Source of the DNA: Deltaproteobacteria bacterium
GTDB taxonomy: Bacteria > Desulfobacterota > Desulfobacteria > Desulfobacterales > JAFDDL01
Direction: 5' to 3'
DNA: 6,102 bases
Assembly: GCA_019310865.1 (NCBI GenBank)
Contig: JAFDDL010000241.1
Span: forward strand, 1-6,102
Shown one piece after another: positions 1 to 6,102 of this stretch. Below the pieces are notes generated by a model. The model made no database searches, had not been told where the DNA came from, and worked only from the letters and a program-made list of their open reading frames with translations. Position numbers and translations under genes: made by a program. How positions within the stretch are numbered: the stretch's first letter is position 1; each line of letters begins with the position of its first letter.

Positions 1-1
1 T

Positions 2-418
2 CTGAAACGCTTGATATCGGTCCCGGTGAATGCCGGTGAGATCCTTGAATTGATGTGTGGCAGAATCCCGCTTGGTGATGACTCCCGTTCGGAGCTGAGA
101 ATGAAAAAGACGGGGAAGGAATATGTGCTTGACATAACGGACTTGGACACAAAAAAAATTGACAGGGTTCACTTCCTGAATGATAAATTGACGGTTTTTA
201 AGTTCGAACGGGTTGATAAAAACGGTCGACTTACGTACCGAAGTATCTTTGAGAAAATGCAGAAATTCGAAGATTTTGTATTGCCCACGCAGATGCGGTT
301 ATTCAATGAGGCGGGTCTGCAACTTGATATTGAGGTTGATCGCTGTTGGGTTAACCCGAATCTGGGGCCCCGGGCGTTTATTTTAAAACCGCCGGAGTCG
401 GAGAAGGTGACCGACTGA
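2..418 (+). CDS. 3' end of a LolA/LolB-like (DUF4292-type) outer-membrane lipoprotein gene, 5' truncated
   Basis: The frame is open from the first bases of the window (CTG AAA CGC TTG ...), so the gene starts upstream; the TTG at 11 is only an internal Leu codon. About 138 C-terminal residues are visible, ending at TGA 416-418. The segment begins with a Pro-Val...Glu-Ile-Leu-Glu-Leu stretch followed by Gly-Arg-Ile-Pro-Leu. Then come alternating beta-like strands (RVHFLNDKLTVFKFERVD, later FEDFVLPTQMRLF) and a C-terminal FILKPP. This pattern resembles the C-terminal half of the LolA/LolB-fold lipoproteins annotated as DUF4292 in deltaproteobacteria, which are thought to act at the outer membrane. 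The signal peptide and lipobox would lie outside the window, so lipidation cannot be checked. Family assignment is from remembered pattern and is moderate; that the segment is a real coding tail is much surer. Confidence 0.6.
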   Translation: MKRLISVPVNAGEILELMCGRIPLGDDSRSELRMKKTGKEYVLDITDLDTKKIDRVHFLNDKLTVFKFERVDKNGRLTYRSIFEKMQKFEDFVLPTQMRLFNEAGLQLDIEVDRCWVNPNLGPRAFILKPPESEKVTD

Positions 419-456
419 TTGATGCAGAAATAACACAAGTGGAATTGTAAACAGAT

Positions 457-1239
457 ATGATCAGACACAAGGTCATCGCTCTGGAAGCGAGGCTGAGAGA
501 TTGCCGAAATGTTTACACGCTCGGGGTCCGACCCAACTTTTCAGACTACCCGGAACCGGACGCTGAGATGATTCGCTCTGCAAGCAAAATCTATTATCCA
601 AGCGCCTTTTATGCAGACCTGCTGGATGCAATGGGAATCAAAACATTTCCAAGCTATCACACTTATAAATGCGTTCAGGATAAAATTAAACAAAGCGCAT
701 TGTTCAACCTTCTCAATATACCGCATCCCCGAACCCGCGTCTATTACGGCCCACGTCAGAAGGGAAACATTCGGTCCGATTTTCCATTTCCCTTTGTGGG
801 CAAAATCGCCAGAGGTTCCTCAAAGGGGACGGGCGTTTTTTTAATCTCCAACACCCAGGAATTAGACCGGTATCTGGAAATTACCTCCCCGGCCTATATC
901 CAATCTTTTATTCCAGCAAAGCGTGACATTCGTGTGGTGGTCATTGGCACTACAGTCGTTCACGCCTATTGGCGGATTGCCGGCGAGCGGGATTTTCGAA
1001 CCAATTTAGCCAGGGGCGGTCGAATTTCTCTGGATTCGGTCCCGCCCGAAGCCCTGGAATTGGCATTGGAAACGGCTCGAAAATGCAGATGGAATGATGT
1101 CGGAATCGACATTATTTGCCGTGATGGGTGCTACTATGTATTGGAAGCCAATATGAAATATGGCAAAGAAGGCTTTCGCGAGGCCGGTATCGATTACGTT
1201 CATCTGATGGAGACACTTATCGAAAATGAAAAAATATAA
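457..1239 (+). CDS. RimK-family ATP-grasp ligase, substrate unknown
   Basis: A 260-residue protein with an ATP-grasp fold, probably cytoplasmic, expected to join a carboxylate to an amine through an acyl-phosphate made with ATP. Residues 1-90 form a divergent N-terminal domain. The ATP-binding part begins around 110-130, with Lys116 and a glycine-rich loop (ARGSSKGTGVFLI, 118-130). It continues through QSFIPAKRDIRVVVIG (149-164) and the NLARGG motif (183-188), which is typical of RimK-like enzymes. The likely Mg ligands are Asp218 in GIDII, and Glu230 and Asn232 in LEAN. The C-terminal motif is LEANMKYGKEGF rather than the usual RimK Asn-Ser-Pro-Gly type ending, and the protein is somewhat shorter than classical RimK (about 300 residues), so S6 modification should not be assumed. 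ATG 457 is the first possible start, because TAA 448-450 is in frame just upstream; no strong Shine-Dalgarno is visible. The gene overlaps the next by 14 bases. Confidence 0.85.
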   Translation: MIRHKVIALEARLRDCRNVYTLGVRPNFSDYPEPDAEMIRSASKIYYPSAFYADLLDAMGIKTFPSYHTYKCVQDKIKQSALFNLLNIPHPRTRVYYGPRQKGNIRSDFPFPFVGKIARGSSKGTGVFLISNTQELDRYLEITSPAYIQSFIPAKRDIRVVVIGTTVVHAYWRIAGERDFRTNLARGGRISLDSVPPEALELALETARKCRWNDVGIDIICRDGCYYVLEANMKYGKEGFREAGIDYVHLMETLIENEKI

Positions 1240-2422
1240 GGACGTACCGGGACATAATTCGAACCGACCCGATCTGGATCGGATTCGGTTTTCATTGGAA
1301 AGCGAAGAAACCGAAAGACTGTCACCGCATGCAACTCTCAGCCGGGATGCCCAACGCAGAGTGGTGGATTCCAAGGAAAAAGCAGATTACCGGCAATCTT
1401 TCTCCCAGGACGTGGATCGGATTTTGCATGCCTTGGCTTACACGCGCTATATCGACAAGACACAGGTCTTTTCACTGATCCAAAACGACCATTTGACCCA
1501 CCGCGTCCTTCACGTTCAACTGGTATCCAAAATTGCGCGGACGATCGGACGGTTTCTTTCACTCAATGAAGACCTGATAGAGGCCATTGCACTCGGACAC
1601 GATATAGGTCATACGCCCTTCGGCCATGACGGAGAGCGAATTCTGTCGAAACTTTGCCGGGACAGCGGCATCGGGTGTTTTCATCACAATGTTCAGAGCG
1701 TTCAGTTTCTTGACCGGGTAGAGCGCAAGGGAAATGGCTGGAATTTATGCCTCCAGACATTGGATGGTATCTTGACCCATGACGGGGAAATCCACAATCA
1801 ATCCCTGACACCGGAAAGGGAAAAGACGTTTGAAACGCTGTTTCAAGAAATGGAAACCAAAAAAAAGAATTCCGATACGGAGCTGATACCCATGACTCTG
1901 GAAGGGTGCGTTGTCCGGATGGCGGATACCATCGCGTACATCGGTCGGGATCTGGAGGATGCCATTCGGGTGAAGATGATTCAGCGTTCAAACATACCGG
2001 AAGGTATCACCAGCGTCCTGGGCAATACCAATGGGACCATCGTCTTTCATCTGGTTACCGATGTCATTCAAACCAGTTTTAAAAAACCGCATATCGCTTT
2101 TAGTCCAACGGTTTCAACTGCATTAAAAGACCTGAAAACCTTTAATTTAAACAAGATTTATCTGAATCCAATACTCAAAACCCATCTTGACAATATTTCC
2201 AATCTGTTCGAGCGCCTGTTTAACCGCTATATTGAGAATCTTCAAAACGACAACCGAACATCGGTTATATTTACACATTTTCTCGCGGATATGTCCCATG
2301 AATATCTGGATGGCCACAACCATGCGGAGATCGTACGCGATTTCATCGCGGGAATGACCGATCGGTATTTTATCCAACAATGTCCCGAAGCGTTAAGACC
2401 CCAAATCGTTTCCATCGGTTAA
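1226..2422 (+). CDS. dGTPase-like deoxynucleoside triphosphate triphosphohydrolase (HD domain)
   Basis: A 398-residue soluble HD-domain protein of the dGTPase/dNTPase family, which cleaves dNTPs to deoxynucleoside and triphosphate and so adjusts the nucleotide pool. The N-terminal RLSPHATLS (31-39) matches the family's LSPYA-type entry motif. KTQVF is at 78-82. Metal ligands by alignment of motifs are His96 (RVLHV), His125-Asp126 (GHDIGHTPFGHDGE, 124-137) and Asp234 (RMADTIAYIGRDLEDA). FHHN (152-155) corresponds to the usual FEHN. LTHRVLHVQLV replaces the common YRTRLTHTLEV, which places it in a divergent branch; substrate preference cannot be read from sequence. Length is normal for the family. 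ATG 1226 lies inside the end of the ATP-grasp gene, with GGAG at 1209-1212 as a distant Shine-Dalgarno, so translational coupling is likely. It ends at TAA 2420-2422. Confidence 0.9.
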   Translation: MKKYKDVPGHNSNRPDLDRIRFSLESEETERLSPHATLSRDAQRRVVDSKEKADYRQSFSQDVDRILHALAYTRYIDKTQVFSLIQNDHLTHRVLHVQLVSKIARTIGRFLSLNEDLIEAIALGHDIGHTPFGHDGERILSKLCRDSGIGCFHHNVQSVQFLDRVERKGNGWNLCLQTLDGILTHDGEIHNQSLTPEREKTFETLFQEMETKKKNSDTELIPMTLEGCVVRMADTIAYIGRDLEDAIRVKMIQRSNIPEGITSVLGNTNGTIVFHLVTDVIQTSFKKPHIAFSPTVSTALKDLKTFNLNKIYLNPILKTHLDNISNLFERLFNRYIENLQNDNRTSVIFTHFLADMSHEYLDGHNHAEIVRDFIAGMTDRYFIQQCPEALRPQIVSIG

Positions 2423-2485
2423 TCCGATTGTCTTATTGAAAGAAATTAAAGATGATAAATGTAACCGGTATGGGTTGGCGACATC

Positions 2486-2490
2486 GGAGG
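2486..2490 (+). promoter_or_regulatory. Ribosome binding site that fixes the GTG start of the UPF0280 gene
   Basis: GGAGG lies 10 bases before GTG 2501. The in-frame stop TAA 2462-2464 lies upstream, and no ATG, GTG or TTG occurs in frame between it and 2501. The next in-frame ATG is residue 87, inside the conserved region. GTG 2501 is therefore the only reasonable start. Confidence 0.75.
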
Positions 2491-2500
2491 AATTAAAATA

Positions 2501-3256
2501 GTGGACAATCACCAAACGGGATACCAGGCGCGGACGTACCGGCAAGGGTTTCGAAAAAGTGACCTTGTGGCATTCCGGGTCGTTATCAAGGAGACCGATC
2601 TGTCTATTCAGGCGGATCTAAACCTCGAATCGACAGCTCGGGAACTGGTGATCGAAAATCGTGGCATAATTGAGTCCTATATTCGGCAATTCCCGGAATT
2701 TGCAACGACCTTGTCCCCCTGGCGATGCAAGGCCCCGGTTCCCCATATTATCGGCGATATGATTCATGCCGGTCGCGTCGCCCAAGTGGGCCCCATGGCT
2801 GCCGTGGCAGGTGCCATGGCATACCGTGTCGGTATTGAATTGATGGCCCATTCATCACAGGCAATCGTCGAGAACGGCGGTGATTTGTTTATTCACACGA
2901 GTGAGCCGGTAACAGTTGCCGTCTATGCGGGTCAATCGCCGCTGAATCTTCAAATCGGCCTGCGGGTGGGGGGGCAAAATATACCAACATCTGTTTGCAC
3001 GTCATCCGGCACCATCGGACATTCCCTCAGTTTTGGAAATGCCGATGCGGTGGTGGTCACATCCCGGTCCTGTGCGGTTGCGGATGCGTCTGCAACTGCC
3101 ATCGGAAACCGGATTCAAGGCAGGTCCGACATCGAAACGGCCATTGAGTGGGGCAAAAGAATCGATGGTATTGAGGGAATTCTCATCATTTTCGAAGATA
3201 AAATGGGTGTTTGGGGTCCTTTGGAGCTGGTACGGCTATCCAGAAAAAAGGGTTGA
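2501..3256 (+). CDS. UPF0280 family protein (ApbE-like superfamily)
   Basis: A 251-residue protein recognised as UPF0280, a conserved bacterial and archaeal family related to the FAD-dependent flavin transferase ApbE but shorter and without an established reaction. Seen motifs: HIIGDMIHAGRVAQVGPMAAVAGAMA (split as 82-94 and 95-107), ENGGDLFI (124-131), CTSSGTIGHSLSFGNADA (166-183) and the ApbE-like AVADASATAIGN (192-203). The GGD and ADA.AT motifs correspond to ApbE motifs near the flavin and metal site, whereas the Cys-Thr-Ser-Ser-Gly-Thr-Ile-Gly-His block is a hallmark of UPF0280. There is no signal peptide or membrane segment, unlike exported ApbE proteins, so a cytoplasmic location is likely. 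It sits 78 bases after the dNTPase gene and may be in the same transcript. Flavin transfer to a protein partner is a guess; no Nqr or Rnf target gene is in the window. TGA 3254-3256 ends it. Confidence 0.9.
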   Translation: MDNHQTGYQARTYRQGFRKSDLVAFRVVIKETDLSIQADLNLESTARELVIENRGIIESYIRQFPEFATTLSPWRCKAPVPHIIGDMIHAGRVAQVGPMAAVAGAMAYRVGIELMAHSSQAIVENGGDLFIHTSEPVTVAVYAGQSPLNLQIGLRVGGQNIPTSVCTSSGTIGHSLSFGNADAVVVTSRSCAVADASATAIGNRIQGRSDIETAIEWGKRIDGIEGILIIFEDKMGVWGPLELVRLSRKKG

Positions 3257-3295
3257 GTTATTGTGGTAAAAAGAGTAAATAATTTTGAATTACAG

Positions 3296-3345
3296 CCTGA
3301 ATCCTGCACGAGTCGGAGGCTTTCAATTTTTATGAAAGATTCAGG
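3296..3345 (+). repeat. Imperfect inverted-repeat element able to form a branched RNA fold
   Basis: CCTGAATC at 3296-3303 is a perfect reverse complement of GATTCAGG at 3338-3345. Nested inside, CTTTCA (3320-3325) pairs with TGAAAG (3333-3338) around a 7-base A/T loop. CCT (3303-3305) can pair with AGG (3317-3319). Taken together, a 7-bp basal stem and two arms can close with no unpaired base at the junction. The third arm is only 3 bp and weak. No T run follows directly (TTTT appears only at 3356-3359), so it is not a standard terminator. Whether it is a regulatory RNA, a small interspersed repeat or chance cannot be decided from one copy. Confidence 0.45.
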
Positions 3346-3372
3346 TATCAAATCGTTTTAGATAGTATTTAC

Positions 3373-3387
3373 CTCAACATGGTTGAG
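3373..3387 (+). promoter_or_regulatory. 15-base palindrome abutting the ribosome binding site of the LapA-like gene
   Basis: CTCAAC-ATG-GTTGAG is a perfect 6-bp inverted repeat with a 3-base centre. It ends three bases before AGGAG (3391-3395), which serves ATG 3403. As RNA it could form a small hairpin beside the ribosome binding site; as DNA it could be a dimeric regulator site. No known operator consensus is recognised. Confidence 0.35.
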
Positions 3388-3402
3388 AAAAGGAGACAAT
3401 AA

Positions 3403-3816
3403 ATGAAAAAAGTGAAGGTCGTCCTGTGGTTCATCCTCATCGGATTCGTTTCGCTGGTGTTTTTCCAAAACCAGGAATTTTTATTGAGCAAGCAGACCAT
3501 TGCTCTGGATCTTTACCTGACCGAGGCGTTTCAATCCCCGGAACTTCCCAATGCTGTATGGTTTGCGGCTGCTTTGTTTATCGGACTACTGCTTGCTTAT
3601 TTTGTGAGCCTAGTGGAGCGATTCCGCTCAAACAAGACCATCAAAGAGTTGAAGTCCAAACTCAACTCCCACGCGGACATGGTATCAAGATTGCGGACCG
3701 AACTCGAATCAACTAAAATTTCCCCGCCCATGGAACCAGAACCTTCCTACGATTCAGAGTCCGGTGAAGCGGTATCTTCCGATACGGATACCCCCCCCCA
3801 GTTACCGAATGCTTGA
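3403..3816 (+). CDS. LapA-like (DUF1049) small inner-membrane protein
   Basis: A 137-residue membrane protein. A first hydrophobic helix spans about residues 5-21 and ends in VFFQNQE, matching the conserved F..QN of the LapA/DUF1049 domain. A loop follows, then a second helix at about 50-70 (VWFAAALFIGLLLAYFVSLV). A charged, probable coiled-coil segment (72-104: ERFRSNKTIKELKSKLNSH...) and an acidic Ser/Pro-rich tail complete it. This layout is that of LapA-domain proteins; in E. coli LapA (with LapB/YciM) relates to lipopolysaccharide assembly, but the role here is only inferred. The start is well supported by AGGAG 3391-3395, 7 bases upstream. The tail is encoded across a run of nine C (3791-3799), so the exact C-terminus depends on that count being right. 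No LapB-like TPR gene is visible in the window. Confidence 0.8.
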   Translation: MKKVKVVLWFILIGFVSLVFFQNQEFLLSKQTIALDLYLTEAFQSPELPNAVWFAAALFIGLLLAYFVSLVERFRSNKTIKELKSKLNSHADMVSRLRTELESTKISPPMEPEPSYDSESGEAVSSDTDTPPQLPNA

Positions 3817-3903
3817 TAGCGGGAAATTGCACTATCTGCGCCGATTGATTCGTTTTATCCGGGGCAATCATCAAGGCCCTGACATCTTCACGGCAACCGA
3901 CCC
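3817..3903 (+). other. 87-base gap between the LapA-like gene and mutS
   Basis: No terminator hairpin with a T run, no clear promoter and no Shine-Dalgarno near ATG 3904 were seen; only weak 5-bp pairings exist (for example GATTG 3843-3847 with CAATC 3865-3869). In the frame entered if one C of the 3791-3799 run were absent, the whole gap is open and ends at TGA 3905-3907, overlapping the mutS ATG. The gap may therefore be coding in the true sequence or in a slipped state. Confidence 0.4.
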
Positions 3904-6102
3904 ATGAGCCAAGCCAAAACCACTCCCATGATGCAGCAATACCTGGAGATCAAGGAACAGCATAAAGATGCCATCCTGTTCTACCGAATGGGAGATTTTT
4001 ATGAAATGTTCTTTGACGATGCCGAGCTTGCCGCCAAAGAGTTGGAAATTACACTTACATCCCGAAATAAAAATGATAAACGTCCAATTCCCATGTGCGG
4101 CGTCCCGTTTCGAGCGGCTCAGAATTACATCGGTCGTCTCAGCGGCCGCGGGCATAAGGTGGCCATTTGCGACCAGGAGGAAGAGTCGGCGGCAGACAAG
4201 GGGCTTGTCAGGCGGGAGGTTGTCCGGATCGTTACACCGGGTATGGTTTTAGAAAATGATTTCCTGGATGAAAAGGAAAACAATTTCGTACTGTCCGTGG
4301 CGGAATTTCAAGATAAATACGGATTGGCCTGTCTCGATATTTCCACCGGTACTTTCCGAGTAACGCAATCCGACGACCTGCCGGCAGTCACCGACGAGGC
4401 AATACGCATCGCACCCAGGGAAATCATCCTTGCCGAATCAATAAAAAACAGCGCCTTGCACAATCGCCTCACCAGGGTCTTTCAACAGACGGCCACATCC
4501 TTTCTCGAGGATCGTTTCTTTTCTCATACCCAGGCGCGCTCTCGGGTTTTAGAGCAATTCAATACGGCCAATCTGGAAGGTTTCGGATGCGAGCATCTGA
4601 AAGCCGCTGTCAGTGCTGCAGGTGGCCTGATTTACTATGTGCAGGAAACGCAGCTTCAGAAAGTTTCCCATCTTTCCGGCATCGAAACTTATTTGCTCGG
4701 CAGTTATCTGTGGGTGGATGATACCAGCTGTCGGAATCTGGAGCTTCTGAAAAACACGCGAACCGGGTCGAACCAGGGTACATTGTTGTCGGTCCTCGAC
4801 CGGACGATTACCGCCATGGGCGGTCGTCTGCTTCGCCACTGGATTCGCTACCCGCTGTTGGATCCGGTTGAAATGGAAACCCGTTTCGATGCGCTTGAAG
4901 AGACCCTGGCACATACCGATGTCCAAACCGGTATCCGCACACATCTTAAGTCCGTTTCGGACTTGGAGCGCCTTGGCAGCAAAATCGCCCTGGGCCAATG
5001 CAACGCCCGGGATCTGCTTGCGTTAAAACGGTCTCTTCAGGAACTGCCGGCTGTCAGGTCCCTTTTATCGAATCTGAACTCCCCCCTGTTCATCTGGCCG
5101 GAAAGCCCGAGTGCATTGAGCGAGTTGGCGGATCGAATCGACAAAGCGATTCGTGAGGATGCACCACTGACCATTCGTGAAGGTGGCATGATGAAGGTCG
5201 GATTCAACGAGGCCCTGGACACCTTGATCGAACTGAGCCGTGATGGAAAAGGGTGGCTGGTGAAATTGGAAGCACAGGAAAAAGCGGCCACCGGCATTTC
5301 GACCTTAAAGGTACGATATAACAAAGTGTTCGGATACTATATTGAAATACCACGATCCCAATCCGAAAACGTTCCTGGAAATTATGTGCGAAAACAAACC
5401 CTGGTAAATGCCGAGCGATATATCACTGATGAGTTAAAGACCTTCGAGAATCAGGTGCTGGGGGCCGAGGAAAAGCGTGCGGCCATGGAATACAAGCTGT
5501 TTTCAAGGCTGCGTGAAGAAATTGCAGAATGCAATGAGCTGATCCAGATTGTGGGCAAGTTCGTGGCACAGGTCGATTGCCTGATGAGCTTGACGCAGGT
5601 GGCGCAGGAAAACGGATATTGCCGCCCCGGAATCAATACCCAGGGGGAACTGCTGATAACGGACGGGAGGCATCCCGTTGTTGAAAAAATGATTACCGGT
5701 GAACGATTTGTACCCAACACCATCGCCATGGACAACGTATCGTCACAGGTACTGATCATTACCGGTCCGAATATGGCCGGCAAGTCGACGGTCCTCCGGC
5801 AGGTAGCCCTCCTGGTTATCATGGCGCAGACGGGCTCGTTTGTTCCGGCTGCAAGTGCTGAATTACCGGTTATGGACCGCATTTTCACTCGGGTTGGCGC
5901 CCTTGACAACTTGTCCGCCGGTCAGAGTACCTTCATGGTTGAAATGCAGGAAACCGCAAATATATTAAATAACGCCACGGAAAATTCACTCGTGATCATG
6001 GATGAAATCGGTCGCGGAACCAGCACATTCGATGGATTGAGTATCGCCTGGGCAGTCGCGGAATCTCTGCATGACCTCAAGGGTAGGGGGGTTAAGACCC
6101 TG
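3904..6102 (+). CDS. mutS: DNA mismatch repair protein MutS, 3' truncated by the window end
   Basis: 733 residues are visible with no internal stop; complete MutS proteins are usually about 850-880 residues. MutS recognises mismatches and small loops as a dimer and uses ATP to recruit MutL. The N-terminus reads MSQAKTTPMMQQYLEIKEQ, then FYRMGDFYEMFFDDA, with the mismatch-reading Phe32 and Glu34 of the F-x-E motif. Domain I continues with PIPMCGVP (82-89). The lever and clamp region follows, including STLKVRYNKVFGYYIEIP. In the ATPase domain Walker A is TGPNMAGKST (620-629, Lys627), the STFMVEM region lies near 675-681, and Walker B with the signature is DEIGRGTS (700-707, Asp700 and Glu701). 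The sequence stops at ...GVKTL, just before the expected FATHYHEL-type motif, so the C-terminal dimerisation part is missing. ATG 3904 gives the standard family N-terminus, although no Shine-Dalgarno precedes it; coupling to the upstream gene is possible. Confidence 0.98.
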   Translation, partial: MSQAKTTPMMQQYLEIKEQHKDAILFYRMGDFYEMFFDDAELAAKELEITLTSRNKNDKRPIPMCGVPFRAAQNYIGRLSGRGHKVAICDQEEESAADKGLVRREVVRIVTPGMVLENDFLDEKENNFVLSVAEFQDKYGLACLDISTGTFRVTQSDDLPAVTDEAIRIAPREIILAESIKNSALHNRLTRVFQQTATSFLEDRFFSHTQARSRVLEQFNTANLEGFGCEHLKAAVSAAGGLIYYVQETQLQKVSHLSGIETYLLGSYLWVDDTSCRNLELLKNTRTGSNQGTLLSVLDRTITAMGGRLLRHWIRYPLLDPVEMETRFDALEETLAHTDVQTGIRTHLKSVSDLERLGSKIALGQCNARDLLALKRSLQELPAVRSLLSNLNSPLFIWPESPSALSELADRIDKAIREDAPLTIREGGMMKVGFNEALDTLIELSRDGKGWLVKLEAQEKAATGISTLKVRYNKVFGYYIEIPRSQSENVPGNYVRKQTLVNAERYITDELKTFENQVLGAEEKRAAMEYKLFSRLREEIAECNELIQIVGKFVAQVDCLMSLTQVAQENGYCRPGINTQGELLITDGRHPVVEKMITGERFVPNTIAMDNVSSQVLIITGPNMAGKSTVLRQVALLVIMAQTGSFVPAASAELPVMDRIFTRVGALDNLSAGQSTFMVEMQETANILNNATENSLVIMDEIGRGTSTFDGLSIAWAVAESLHDLKGRGVKTL

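Larger units (their letters stand above)
3257..3402 (+). other. 146-base intergenic region with inverted repeats and a weak promoter candidate
   Basis: This is the longest gap without a gene. It holds a foldable element (3296-3345), a short perfect palindrome (3373-3387) and the ribosome binding site AGGAG (3391-3395), 7 bases before the LapA-like start. A weak sigma-70-like candidate is TTGAGT 3253-3258, a 17-base spacer and TAAATA 3276-3281. The first hexamer matches TTGACA at four positions, but the second matches TATAAT at only three, so I do not call a promoter. No GC-rich hairpin followed directly by a T run is present, so a classical terminator is not evident. If the 3296-3345 structure is functional, it would lie in the 5' leader of the downstream gene or the 3' end of the UPF0280 transcript. 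Confidence 0.5.

Noticed and set aside
151..158. Run of eight A in the first gene as a frameshift site
   Set aside because: It encodes Lys-Lys in a coherent frame that continues to the stop, with no sign of disruption.
1859..1867. A8-G run in the dNTPase gene containing an in-frame A AAA AAG slippery heptamer like that of dnaX
   Set aside because: No clear upstream Shine-Dalgarno-like stimulator or strong downstream stem was seen. A -1 shift would lose the conserved Asp234 metal ligand, so programmed frameshifting is unlikely.
2408..2437. Small hairpin ATCGG-TTAAT-CCGAT over the dNTPase stop codon as a terminator
   Set aside because: The stem is only 5 bp and is not followed by a T run; it is weak and probably chance.
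2968..2974. Run of seven G in the UPF0280 gene as a possible frameshift or error
   Set aside because: Family motifs continue in the same frame on both sides, so the count appears correct.
4549..4998. Long open frame on the - strand opposite mutS
   Set aside because: It lies wholly within strongly conserved mutS coding sequence and has no recognisable domain; it is a shadow frame.
5562..5581. TGGCAC...TTGC resembling a sigma-54 promoter
   Set aside because: The GG to GC spacing is two bases too long for the sigma-54 consensus and the site is inside mutS.
5451..5909. 152-residue open frame on the - strand opposite the mutS ATPase domain
   Set aside because: The + strand encodes the unmistakable Walker A region here; the antisense product is Ser/Thr/Arg-rich with no family resemblance.

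Overview
The window carries six protein genes, all on the + strand and closely packed, and no RNA gene, mobile element or CRISPR array that I can recognise. Base composition is roughly balanced by eye. The protein set and its order (LolA/LolB-like lipoprotein, RimK-like ATP-grasp ligase, dGTPase-like HD hydrolase, UPF0280/ApbE-like protein, LapA-like membrane protein, mutS) suggest a Gram-negative bacterium. My best guess is a Desulfobacterota (deltaproteobacterial sulfate-reducer) lineage. That placement is inference from remembered gene families, not from a search.

Layout. Positions 2-418 hold the 3' end of a gene that begins outside the window, probably an outer-membrane lipoprotein of the LolA/LolB/DUF4292 type. 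After 38 bases comes a 260-residue ATP-grasp protein of the RimK family (457-1239). Its last 14 bases overlap the start of a 398-residue deoxynucleotide triphosphohydrolase-like HD protein (1226-2422). A 78-base gap with a good ribosome binding site leads to a GTG-started UPF0280 protein (2501-3256). A 146-base gap follows, the longest non-coding stretch here. It contains two inverted-repeat structures and precedes a 137-residue LapA/DUF1049-like two-helix membrane protein (3403-3816). After 87 bases mutS starts (3904) and runs off the right end, just before the conserved motif expected to follow its Walker B segment.

How the genes relate. The dNTPase and MutS both affect replication fidelity, through nucleotide pool control and mismatch repair, but they are not adjacent and co-function is only a possibility. 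The ATP-grasp and dNTPase genes overlap and are probably translated together. The remaining genes look like housekeeping or poorly characterised conserved genes rather than an accessory island.

Most worth a second look: a run of nine C near the end of the LapA-like gene, where loss of one C would extend the frame to end exactly at the mutS start codon; a foldable element in the 3257-3402 gap; and the overlapping ATP-grasp/dNTPase pair. I found no convincing new defence or mobile system.
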